From the NCBI RefSeq assembly GCF_001499735.1, contig NZ_LN848257.1, forward strand, positions 3,086,395 to 3,139,440: a stretch of DNA of 53,046 bases, written 5' to 3'. This document shows positions 19,347 to 27,379 of the stretch, piece by piece (position 1 is the stretch's first letter; every line of letters starts with the position of its first letter). Source of the stretch: Thiocapsa sp. KS1 (GTDB lineage Bacteria; Pseudomonadota; Gammaproteobacteria; Chromatiales; Chromatiaceae). The position numbers were made by a program, and so were the translations under genes. The notes under the pieces were generated by a model. It made no database searches. It had not been told where the DNA came from and saw only the letters and a list, made by a program, of their open reading frames with translations.

Positions 19347-20543
19347 ATGCGTATCCTGATTGCCGATGATGCAAGCGACGCGAGAGAGATCCTCCGGCGC
19401 CTGCTCAAACGCTGGGGGCATGAGGTCGTCACGGCCAGCAACGGCCGCGAGGCGTGGGAGATCCTGGAGCGCGAGTCGATCCGTCTGATCATCAGCGACT
19501 GGATGATGCCCGAGATCGACGGACTGGAGCTCTGCCGACGTGTGCGGAGTGCGCAATGGGGACACTACGTCTACTTCATTCTCCTGACTGCACGCGACGA
19601 CAAGGAAGATCTGATCGAGGGCATGACGGCCGGGGCCGATGACTTCCTGACCAAGTCCTTTAATTTCGAGGAGTTGCGGGTTCGACTGCGCGCCGCCGAG
19701 CGTATCTTGGATCTCGAGAGCGCACTGGCGGAACGCAACCGCAAGCTCGGCGACATGAACAGCGAGCTTCAGACCGCACTCGACCGCATTCAGAACGACC
19801 TGCGTGCGGCGGCTGCCTTGCAAGCCAGTCTTCTGCCGAAAGACCCGAACGTTTCCGCTATGCTGGCCGTCGACTGGTTATTCTTGCCCGCTACCGAGAT
19901 CGGCGGCGACATTTTCGACTTCTTCAGCCTGAACGGTCACCATATCGGCTTCTATCACCTCGACGTTGCGGGGCACGGTGTACCCTCGGCGATGATGTCG
20001 GTGACGCTGAGCAGGACCCTCTCCGCAGCGCTCAGCGACGGCCACCTGATCGTCCCCGCGGGAGACGAGGTTCGGGTCAGGTCCCCGGATGCGGTAGTGG
20101 CCGACCTCAACCGTCGTTTCCAGTCCAGCGACACCAGCCCCTACTTCACCATGGTCTACGGCTACATCGACGTGACGTCCGGTCTGGGCAAGCTCTGTCA
20201 GGCCGGCCACCCCTATCCGCTACTGACGCGCCGCGACGGCCGGATCGAGCAGGTCGGACACGGTGGATTCGCCGTCGGGATGCTCGAAGGCGTTCCCTAC
20301 GACTCGGTTGCCTTTACCCTGGAGCCCGGAGACCGACTGATCCTCTACTCCGACGGCATTACGGATTGTCGCAACCCCGCCGGCGAGAGCTTTGACCTCG
20401 CACGTTTGGAGCGTCTGGCCAGCGACTTTCAAGAGTCTCCTCTCGGGGCCCTGGCGGCTCGGTTGGATGCGACCCTACGGGACTGGCGCGGCACGGGCGA
20501 AATCGAGGACGATATCTCCCTGCTGATGATCGAGCGGCGATGA
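19347..20543 (+). CDS. Response regulator with PP2C-type phosphatase output (HsbR-like)
   Basis: This 398-residue cytosolic regulator has a receiver (D7-D8, phospho-acceptor D51 in IISDWMMPEIDG, K in LTKSFN), a coiled-coil linker (about 125-165) and an RsbU/SpoIIE-type serine phosphatase domain. The phosphatase shows the metal-binding motifs EIGGDIFDFF, DVAGHGVPSAMMS and LYSDGITDCRNPAGE. Such proteins dephosphorylate STAS anti-sigma-factor antagonists; one lies two genes downstream, after an Hpt protein. The set matches HsbR-HptB-HsbA of Pseudomonas, but HsbR there also has a C-terminal kinase domain that is missing here. A 169-bp non-coding gap follows. Confidence 0.88.
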   Translation: MRILIADDASDAREILRRLLKRWGHEVVTASNGREAWEILERESIRLIISDWMMPEIDGLELCRRVRSAQWGHYVYFILLTARDDKEDLIEGMTAGADDFLTKSFNFEELRVRLRAAERILDLESALAERNRKLGDMNSELQTALDRIQNDLRAAAALQASLLPKDPNVSAMLAVDWLFLPATEIGGDIFDFFSLNGHHIGFYHLDVAGHGVPSAMMSVTLSRTLSAALSDGHLIVPAGDEVRVRSPDAVVADLNRRFQSSDTSPYFTMVYGYIDVTSGLGKLCQAGHPYPLLTRRDGRIEQVGHGGFAVGMLEGVPYDSVAFTLEPGDRLILYSDGITDCRNPAGESFDLARLERLASDFQESPLGALAARLDATLRDWRGTGEIEDDISLLMIERR

Positions 20544-20712
20544 CCGCGGCAGCGTGCTCCGACCGAAGCGGATCTCAGTCGCGCACCGCCCCGGCCACGG
20601 GGCGATGGAAAGATGAGCGGCGGTGCTGCCCGTCGATCGCGTTGGACGCTATGCTTATCCCGAGCGTGACAACCATGTCAGCAACAGACACGAGCGAGGG
20701 TGGAGCGTCGCC

Positions 20713-21081
20713 ATGGCGGGTTTAGGACCGTATCAAACGAGCGTCGTCGATTTGGCTGTGCTTGAAGAGATCAGCGATCTGATGGAGGAGGATTTCGCCG
20801 ATCTGGTACATCGATTCTTCAAGGATGCAGAGGATCTGTTGACCCAAATGGACCAAGGGGTGGCGCAAGGCGATGCCGCCGTGATACATCGAGCGGCGCA
20901 TACACTCAAATCCAGTGCGGCGGCCCTCGGTGCCGTAGGTTTATCCGATCGCGCAAGACACCTCGAGTCTCTCGGCCGAGCCGGCGTCTTGGCCGATGCC
21001 GATGCACATCTGGCGGCGGCTCACGAGCAGATGCGTCTCGTCAAAGAGACACTCGAACGGTATCTCACGGAAGGATCGTGA
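20713..21081 (+). CDS. Histidine phosphotransfer (Hpt) protein, HptB-like
   Basis: This 122-residue four-helix-bundle protein passes phosphate from hybrid kinases to a response regulator. The phosphorylated residue is H63 in RAAHTLKSSAAALGA, the classic Hpt signature. The start at 20713 has GGTGGAG about 7 bp upstream; longer in-frame starts lack one. It lies between the PP2C regulator and the STAS gene, so the PP2C regulator is the likely phosphate acceptor. No kinase gene is adjacent; donors would be encoded elsewhere, and the hybrid kinase at 3372 lacks a working receiver. Confidence 0.87.
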   Translation: MAGLGPYQTSVVDLAVLEEISDLMEEDFADLVHRFFKDAEDLLTQMDQGVAQGDAAVIHRAAHTLKSSAAALGAVGLSDRARHLESLGRAGVLADADAHLAAAHEQMRLVKETLERYLTEGS

Positions 21082-21193
21082 TCGCCCCGCCAAAAAGCCC
21101 GCCCGGCTGCGGTTTTTCACCAAGTCCGTCGGTTGGCGGACGGTTACCGAGCCCGCAGCGTAAACGTAAGTCCGATCGTTGGAGCAAACGAGG

Positions 21194-21535
21194 ATGAAGG
21201 CAATTGTGACGAGTCGTAAGATCGGCCACGTCGACAGCGTCGCCTTGGCGGGACGTCTGACCGCCGCCGACGCACAGGCTGTTCGGCAAGAGATTCTCGA
21301 CGTCCTCGCACGAGGTGACTCGAAGCTCGTTCTGGATCTCTCCGAACTGACATTCTGCGATTCGAGCGGCCTCTCCGTGCTGATTTCCGCACTCAAGGCC
21401 GCCCGCGGCAATGGCGGCAACGTCGTCTTGGCGGGGTTGACCCCGTCCATCCGGGCGCTGATCGAGCTAACCCGCCTGCAACAGGTCTTCGAGATCTTCG
21501 ACGATGCCGAGGGCGCCGCCGCGCGAATGGGTTAA
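21194..21535 (+). CDS. STAS-domain anti-sigma factor antagonist (HsbA-like)
   Basis: This 113-residue single STAS domain has the phosphorylatable serine at about S57 in LTFCDSSGLSVLISALKAAR, preceded by a beta-strand core (KLVLDLSEL). It is a likely substrate of the PP2C regulator two genes upstream, switching partners between phosphorylated and free forms. The ATG at 21194 has GGAG nine bases ahead. The stop is 30 bp from the polysaccharide export gene, so the switch may share a transcript with, and control, the export genes. No anti-sigma kinase is encoded nearby. Confidence 0.87.
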   Translation: MKAIVTSRKIGHVDSVALAGRLTAADAQAVRQEILDVLARGDSKLVLDLSELTFCDSSGLSVLISALKAARGNGGNVVLAGLTPSIRALIELTRLQQVFEIFDDAEGAAARMG

Positions 21536-21565
21536 ACCGGAAACGCCCGGTACCCAACCGCCAGG

Positions 21566-22630
21566 ATGAACGGAGTCACCCAAGCACGCGAGATCAGGGA
21601 GCTGGTCGAACGCGCACGTAAGCGGCTCTTTCGATGCCGATCGATCCGAGTCGGGCTGGTCCTTTTGATCGCCTCGGCCCTCGGCGGATGCGGCGCTTGG
21701 GAGATCGTCCCCGGATCGACCACCTCGGCGGCATCCGACTTCGAGGTACCCGAACGCCGCATCGAGGCGTCGAGCTTCGAGCTCCTAAAGCAATTCGAGC
21801 AAGCCGGGGAGCCGGTCTATCGGTTCGGTCCCGGCGACGAGCTCGTCGTGTCGGTGGCGGCCCGCCCCGAGATCTCCGGGCCGCATTTGGTCGGTCCGGA
21901 CGGCATCATCACGGTCCCGTTCGCCGGACCCGTCCTCATCGGCGGTCTGACGCGCGAAGAAGCCGCCTCGCGGGTGGTCGAGGCGCTTGCACCCTACTAT
22001 CTCGATCTGTCGGTCACGGTCGGCGTCACGCGCTACGGCTCGAATCGGATCGTGGTCCTCGGGCGTGTCGAGAATCCGGGCGTGCTGCAGTTCGACACGC
22101 CGCCGAATCTCCTCGAGACACTCGCCCAAGCCGGCGGCCTGCCGCTGCTGCGTCCCGAGCAGCTCCTGACCCGCTGCGCCGTCATTCGCGGAGACAGCAT
22201 CCTCTGGGTCGATGTCGCCCGTCTGCTGACCGGCGACCTGTCGCTGAATATCCGCCTGCAGCGCAACGACATCGTCTACATCCCGGACTCCACCGACACC
22301 CCGGTGTATGTCCTCGGCGAGGTCGAGACCCCCGGGGTCTATCGCCTGACGCCGCAGATGTCGTTCCTGGATGCGCTGAGCCAGGCCGGTGGCCCGACCC
22401 GGGACGCGAACCTCAATCGCATCCATGTCATCCGCCCGGCGGATCGGGTGAATTTCACCTTCTCCTTCATGGAGATCCTGAAACCGGATCCGGGGCTGAA
22501 CGTCGCGATGAAGGAGGGCGACATCGTGTATGTGCCGCGCAGCGGTATCTCGCAGATCGGCTATGTCCTGGAAAACTTCAATCCGTTCAGCTCGATTCTG
22601 ATCATCAATCAGCTGATGAGCGGCGAATGA
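21566..22630 (+). CDS. Wza-like polysaccharide export outer-membrane lipoprotein
   Basis: This 354-residue exported protein has an N-terminal basic region, then a lipoprotein signal ending in LIASALGGC, with C41 or nearby as the lipidation site. The mature protein has a polysaccharide-export domain (YRFGPGDELVVSVAARPEI, GPDGIITVPFAGPVLIGG) followed by two SLBB repeats (VLGRVENPGVLQFDTP and VYVLGEVETPGVYRLTPQ). It would form the outer-membrane channel of a Wzx/Wzy-type exopolysaccharide. About 30 residues precede the hydrophobic core, so the true start may lie downstream, but no better-supported one is visible. Four bases separate it from the Wzc-like gene. Confidence 0.88.
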   Translation: MNGVTQAREIRELVERARKRLFRCRSIRVGLVLLIASALGGCGAWEIVPGSTTSAASDFEVPERRIEASSFELLKQFEQAGEPVYRFGPGDELVVSVAARPEISGPHLVGPDGIITVPFAGPVLIGGLTREEAASRVVEALAPYYLDLSVTVGVTRYGSNRIVVLGRVENPGVLQFDTPPNLLETLAQAGGLPLLRPEQLLTRCAVIRGDSILWVDVARLLTGDLSLNIRLQRNDIVYIPDSTDTPVYVLGEVETPGVYRLTPQMSFLDALSQAGGPTRDANLNRIHVIRPADRVNFTFSFMEILKPDPGLNVAMKEGDIVYVPRSGISQIGYVLENFNPFSSILIINQLMSGE

Positions 22631-22634
22631 CACG

Positions 22635-24812
22635 GTGTCTTCTCCACCGCCGGGAGACGCATCGGCCGTGCGACGAGGCGGAGGCGCGTCCGTGAGCGCA
22701 CCGCCCGCACAGCCGGTCTCCTCCGGTGCATTCCAGCCGCTCGACAGCATCTGGAATCACAAGCTCCTGGTTGTCCTGGTTGCGTTCATCGTCGCGATCG
22801 GCGGGACCTATGTGGCCTACATCAAGGGCACCGCGGTCTATCGCGCGACGGCGGTCATCTACGTCGCGCCTCGCTTCGCCAATATCCTGGAGGATTCCAA
22901 GGAGCTCGAGTTCCAGTCCTTCACCCAGTTTCAGCAGTTCATGAAGCAACAGGCGCGCACCGTCAACCGCTACGACATCGTCTTGGAGGCGCTCGAGCGA
23001 CTCGGCGAGCGCGGTGCCGATCTTTGGCGCAAGCCCGATGAGTCCGAGCGGGAGGCCGCCGAGCGCCTGCAGCAGCAACTGCAGGTCCGCGATGTCCGAG
23101 ATACCTATCTGATCACGGTCGCCCTCGAGTCCGAGAATCCGAACGGGCTCGACGAGATCGTCAACAGTGTCGTAAAGGTCTACCTGGAAAAGGCGAAAAA
23201 GGAAGAGATCTATGCCGGAGAGGATCGCATCGAGATCCTCGTCGCGCGCCGCGAGGCGCATGTCCTGCAGATCCAGTCGCTCACGGAACGACGCGGCGAG
23301 CTCGCTCAGACGCTCGGGGTCACCACCTTCGTCGAGGGCGCGCTCAACCCCTACGACACCCTCTTGATCGAGAGCACCAGTGCCCTGCTCGAAGCCGAGC
23401 GCGCACGCATCGCTGCGGATGCCGAGCTGGCGACCTACGACGCCGCAATCGGCGGCGAAGCGGCCCGCCTCGCGCTGACCGCGGCGGCGAGCGATCTCGC
23501 CTCCAAGGATCCGGGTCTCAACAGTCTCAAGGCCAACCTTTACAAGCGACGCAGCGAGGTCCTCGAGCAGACGACCGGACTCACCGAGAACCACCCGGTC
23601 AGACGCATCGCGCAACGCGAGCTCGACGATCTGGAGAGCGAGGTCCAAAGCGCCTCGGCGCAGTTGATCGGCGAGAAATCCGCCATGCTGCTCGAGGAGC
23701 GCAGGGCGCGCGTGCGCGAGCGCGCCGCGGTCGAGGACGTTCTGCGCACGCAGCTTCGCGAGCAACGGGATCAGGCCGCCTGGTTCGCAACCCATTACAA
23801 CGATGCACTGGAGGTCAGCAACGAGATCGCACGCGAGCGCAAGGCATTGGATGCGATCGACGACCGCATCGAGTTTCTGGAGATCGAGGCGAGCGCACCG
23901 GGTTTCATCCGAGTCTCGACCTGGGCCATGCCGGCGATCCTGCCGGTGAGCGGCGGGCGTACCAAGCTGGCCGTGATCTTCGCCGCGCTCGGAGGCATCC
24001 TGGGGCTGGTGGCTGCGATCGCGGTCGATCTACTCGACCGGCGCATTCAGACAAGTCGGCAGGTGCAGTCGCTCGTGGGCTTTCCACCCTTAGCCGCCTT
24101 CCTGGAGCCCTCGCAGGATCCCGCGTATCGGGCCCTGCTCGCCGATCAGATGCGACGGCTCGCCTTGGCGCTGAGACGCGAGTACAGCACGAACGGCGTG
24201 CGTCGGCTCCTCGTGACGGCCGCTCGCCATGGGTGCGGGGCAACCACCATCGTGCTCGATCTGGCACGCGAGCTGGACCGTCAAGGTCTGCGGGTCGTCG
24301 TGGTCGAAGCGAATCTCTTCGTAACCGACGCCCGCTATCGAACGACCCCGGTACGCCCCGGCCTGCTCGATATCCTGTCGAACGACCCGGATCCGACCCT
24401 CGCGGTCGTGCCGAGCGACGAGAACCTGCCCGACCGAATCCGCACCGGGGATTCGGACAACGGACACCTGAGCGACTACGGCCATCTCCGCGGTGTGCTC
24501 GATCGCCTGAACAGGGACTACGACATGGTGATCATCGATGCCGCGCCGATTCGTCTCTCGGCAGACACCGAGTATCTGGCGGGAATCTGCGACGCGACTT
24601 GGCTGGTGGTGCGGGCACGACTCGCGCAGATCGGGGAGGTCAAGGGCTCCGCCGCGCGTCTAGAGAAGGCGGGGCCGCCCGCGGTCGGGCTGATCATGAC
24701 CGGCCTGACCGTCTTTATGGGGGGCGGCTACTATGGCCAGATCCTGAAGGAATACCGAAAAAGCATCGTCGCAAAAGGCCAACGAGGCGCCGAAAGCGAC
24801 AACCCCCGCTGA
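22635..24812 (+). CDS. Wzc/GumC-like chain-length protein with degenerate tyrosine-kinase domain
   Basis: This 725-residue inner-membrane co-polymerase has a Wzz domain with a first membrane helix (about residues 40-62, LVVLVAFIVAIGGTYVAYI), a long periplasmic coiled-coil region (about 150-400) and a second helix (LAVIFAALGGILGLVAAIAV). The cytoplasmic domain has the BY-kinase fold, but Walker A reads RHGCGATTI with alanine in place of lysine and Walker A' reads VVVVEANLF instead of the usual IDADLR pattern. Walker B DMVIIDAAPI is near normal. The C-terminus has only a few tyrosines (GGGYYGQILKEYRK). It probably controls chain length without kinase activity. The start is GTG with no clear ribosome site; nearby in-frame GTGs are alternatives. 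Confidence 0.85.
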   Translation: MSSPPPGDASAVRRGGGASVSAPPAQPVSSGAFQPLDSIWNHKLLVVLVAFIVAIGGTYVAYIKGTAVYRATAVIYVAPRFANILEDSKELEFQSFTQFQQFMKQQARTVNRYDIVLEALERLGERGADLWRKPDESEREAAERLQQQLQVRDVRDTYLITVALESENPNGLDEIVNSVVKVYLEKAKKEEIYAGEDRIEILVARREAHVLQIQSLTERRGELAQTLGVTTFVEGALNPYDTLLIESTSALLEAERARIAADAELATYDAAIGGEAARLALTAAASDLASKDPGLNSLKANLYKRRSEVLEQTTGLTENHPVRRIAQRELDDLESEVQSASAQLIGEKSAMLLEERRARVRERAAVEDVLRTQLREQRDQAAWFATHYNDALEVSNEIARERKALDAIDDRIEFLEIEASAPGFIRVSTWAMPAILPVSGGRTKLAVIFAALGGILGLVAAIAVDLLDRRIQTSRQVQSLVGFPPLAAFLEPSQDPAYRALLADQMRRLALALRREYSTNGVRRLLVTAARHGCGATTIVLDLARELDRQGLRVVVVEANLFVTDARYRTTPVRPGLLDILSNDPDPTLAVVPSDENLPDRIRTGDSDNGHLSDYGHLRGVLDRLNRDYDMVIIDAAPIRLSADTEYLAGICDATWLVVRARLAQIGEVKGSAARLEKAGPPAVGLIMTGLTVFMGGGYYGQILKEYRKSIVAKGQRGAESDNPR

Positions 24813-25225
24813 GACGATCGCGCTCGACCTCGGCGCCCCCGAGCGAATCCCCGAGTGTTCCGCCTGCCGTTCCGGCACGCACTTCAGGTCGAAATCTGCC
24901 AAAACGGCAGGAGATTCCGTATCCGCCGACGCCGCTTCGTGTGTCCAGAGACCGGGCACAAGACCATTTTCACTACTAAAATCAATGCGTTGATTTCAGA
25001 TCTGGGCAGCATCGACCCGACCGGTGCCGCTGGAACCGAAGACGCGCGCCTGGACCGGCACATCGCTCGCCCCCGCACAGTCATCGTTCCAGATAAACTT
25101 AAAATAATGATTTATATTGATTTTTTCAGACGCATCACCGACACCCACAATCTGGATGCTCCGGTGGCACGAGTTATGTACTGCTCAAGCGAAATCCTCA
25201 ACGCCTCGACTGCAGGAGCTAATCG
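24813..25225. other. 413-bp intergenic region before the LruC-domain gene
   Basis: I see no convincing gene here. The right half is unusually AT-rich (about 25081-25130, with runs such as AAAATAATGATTTATATTG), unlike the surrounding GC-rich DNA, and is followed by the sigma-54-like element at 25165-25180. A short CTGCC/GGCAG hairpin near 24897 has no U tract. Confidence 0.6.
25165..25180 (+). promoter_or_regulatory. Sigma-54-like promoter of the LruC-domain gene
   Basis: TGGCACGAGTTATGTA has a perfect -24 element (TGGCACG), and ten bases after GG the -12 dinucleotide is GT instead of GC. The element at 32490-32505 has the same layout with the same GT and nearly the same distance to its start codon (60 versus 59 bp from GG). 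An AT-rich block lies just upstream. Confidence 0.5.
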
Positions 25226-26854
25226 ATGCACGTTCGCCATCCTCTCTTGACCTCATTGGCCGCACTTGCCCTTGGCGCCGCGGCTCAGCCCGGCCTGGCG
25301 GTGACCTGGACCTATGTCGGCGCCTACGATGCCAACGGGGTCCCCAAGACGCTGGTCGACTTCAGCAAACGGATTCCGGCCGACCTGTTGGACGAGATCT
25401 ACACGCGGTTGCCGGAAAGCCGGGATATCCGCAAGAACGACCCAAAGCTCGTCACCGATGATCTCGGAGCCAATATCACCTTGCTCGAAGACGCGGAGAT
25501 CACGGTCGCCTTCGTCCACGAGGGTGCCGGGTATCGAAACTCGCTCGGATATTTCACCTTCGATCCGGCCAACACGCCGACATCCGCGAGCGCGATCACT
25601 CCCAAGATCATGTTCCCGAACTTCTCGCTGCCGCTGCTGAAGTTCGGCAACGCCGTGGAGCTTGGAAAATTCAAGGCCGGCACGGCCGTCGGCTTCACGG
25701 TGGTCTCCGACGGATGGAAAGGCAGCGGCGTCAATCCGAACCAGCCGGCCAGCATGATCTTTCACACCCTGAAGGGACTGAATCCGGAACCGCCCGGTGT
25801 CAACAATCTCAATGCTCACACGGTCCTGCTCTCGAAGCCCGAGGACGAGCTGCTGGTGCTGGGATTCGAAGACCAGAATCGGACCTACTCGGGCAGCGAC
25901 CATGATTTCAACGACGCCCTGATCGCGATCAAGGTCACACCCTTCTCCGCCGTGGATCGCAGCCAGGTCCAATCCCTGACCAAGGAGGTGAAGGACACGG
26001 ACGGGGACGGCATCAGCGACGATCTGGACGCCTTTCCGCTGGATCCGAAGCGCGCCGCGCGACGCTTCTATCCCAGCGCGACCGGCTTCGGCTATCTGGC
26101 CTTCGAAGACAACTGGCCGAGTAAGGGCGACTTCGACATGAACGACGTGGTGATGGCCTACCGAGTCATCGAGACCCTGAATGCGCACAACGAGGTGACC
26201 GATCTGAAGCTGACCTACGAGATCACCGCGCGCGGCGGCACGGCGCAAACCGGGTTCGGTATCCACCTGCCCGGGATCGAGCGCAGCCTGATCGACGCTG
26301 CCGCGACCACGCTCGCGATCGGCAATCAGGCCCCCGTCGCGCTGCCGGCGGAGTCGGGCCAGCGTGAGGCGGTCTTCATTCTTGCGCCGAAACTGCCCGA
26401 TTTGGCCAAGACGGGTGAACGCTGGCCGTGCAGCTTCTTCAACACGATCGGCAACTGCACGCGGCGTCCGCCCGTCCAGCTGACGGCGGAGATCCACTTC
26501 AGCAAACCCGTCAGCACGTCTCGCCTCGGTGTCGCTCCGTACAACCCCTTCATCTACAGGAGTCAGCGGGGCCGCGAGATCCATTTGGTGGATCGGCCAC
26601 CGACCGACAAGGCCGACCCGAAGCTCTTCGGCACGGGCGATGACGCCTCGAACCCCGCCGAAGGCCGCTTCTACCGGACCGCCGACAACCTCCCGTGGGC
26701 ACTGGATGTCCCCGAGACCTGGAAGTATCCGGCGGAATGGAACGACGTAGCGGATGCCTACCCGGATTTCGTCACCTGGACGGAAAGCGGCGGACGGGCG
26801 ACGGAGAACTGGTATATCGGCAACACCAACGAAGGACTGCTGTTTCAGCCTTAG
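25226..26854 (+). CDS. Secreted LruC-domain protein
   Basis: This 542-residue exported protein has a signal peptide (MHVRHPLLTSLAALALGAAA, cleavage before VTWTYVG). A DUF4114-like segment (SGSDHDFNDALIAIKVTPF, about residue 235) is followed by a calcium-binding-type repeat DTDGDGISDDLDAFPLDP. The LruC/DUF4842 domain contains FGYLAFEDNWPSKGDFDMND. Two cysteines (PCSFFNTIGNC) may form a disulfide. Acidic D-x-D-x-D loops suggest Ca2+-stabilised adhesin or matrix protein behaviour. No PEP-CTERM or other sorting tail is present. A GGAG ribosome site precedes the ATG. It lies downstream of the export genes, separated by a promoter, and is plausibly a matrix protein made with the polysaccharide. Confidence 0.8.
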   Translation: MHVRHPLLTSLAALALGAAAQPGLAVTWTYVGAYDANGVPKTLVDFSKRIPADLLDEIYTRLPESRDIRKNDPKLVTDDLGANITLLEDAEITVAFVHEGAGYRNSLGYFTFDPANTPTSASAITPKIMFPNFSLPLLKFGNAVELGKFKAGTAVGFTVVSDGWKGSGVNPNQPASMIFHTLKGLNPEPPGVNNLNAHTVLLSKPEDELLVLGFEDQNRTYSGSDHDFNDALIAIKVTPFSAVDRSQVQSLTKEVKDTDGDGISDDLDAFPLDPKRAARRFYPSATGFGYLAFEDNWPSKGDFDMNDVVMAYRVIETLNAHNEVTDLKLTYEITARGGTAQTGFGIHLPGIERSLIDAAATTLAIGNQAPVALPAESGQREAVFILAPKLPDLAKTGERWPCSFFNTIGNCTRRPPVQLTAEIHFSKPVSTSRLGVAPYNPFIYRSQRGREIHLVDRPPTDKADPKLFGTGDDASNPAEGRFYRTADNLPWALDVPETWKYPAEWNDVADAYPDFVTWTESGGRATENWYIGNTNEGLLFQP

Positions 26855-27379
26855 GGCGAGCGATTGATCGACGGTGTCGGCGGGTGGGCCTCCCGGTTTC
26901 GCGGATGCCCATTCGCCGAAGGCCCGCAGCCTGCCCCAGACCGTCAGCCCAGTGTTGTTTCCAAAACGATTTCGTCAAGAACTTCTAGAATTCGCCCACC
27001 TCGCCGTCGGCGAGCTATCCCATGATGCAACACCGCCTAAGGGGTGTCCGCAAGGGTTGAAATCGACCCGGATCTGCCACTGGGCACCTCGTCGTGAGCG
27101 ACCGTTCCGGACGCAGAGCGGTCACTCACAACCCGGAGCCTGGGCGCGCGAGGTTCCCTCACTTTGAGCCTTAACTGGATCGCACCTTTTGTCGCGGACT
27201 CCGCCGTTGAGCTCAACGCAGTTGCGGCGCGCGGAGTGCCGACCTATACTTTGATCTCCGACGTTCCCTTTGACTTGGCGAGTTGCCGCTGTGGTGACCT
27301 TGACCCAAGGCGATTTGGACCGTTCGGTTTCACCGAAGGCGGGTGCCTTCGCCCATTGTGACAACTTGGTAAAGCAATC
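26855..27379. other. 525-bp intergenic region with two competing hairpins
   Basis: I see no convincing gene here. Near the right end two hairpins share bases: TTCGGT/ACCGAA (27323-27337) and CGAAGGC/GCCTTCG (27334-27351). They cannot form together. They lie 29 bp before the start of the unrecognised gene at 27380 and could affect its expression. The rest shows no repeat or promoter I can support. Confidence 0.45.

Noticed and set aside
21096-21118. AAAAAGCC...GGTTTTT as a terminator after the Hpt gene
   Set aside because: The stem has only two GC pairs next to the A/T arms with a bulge; too weak to call.
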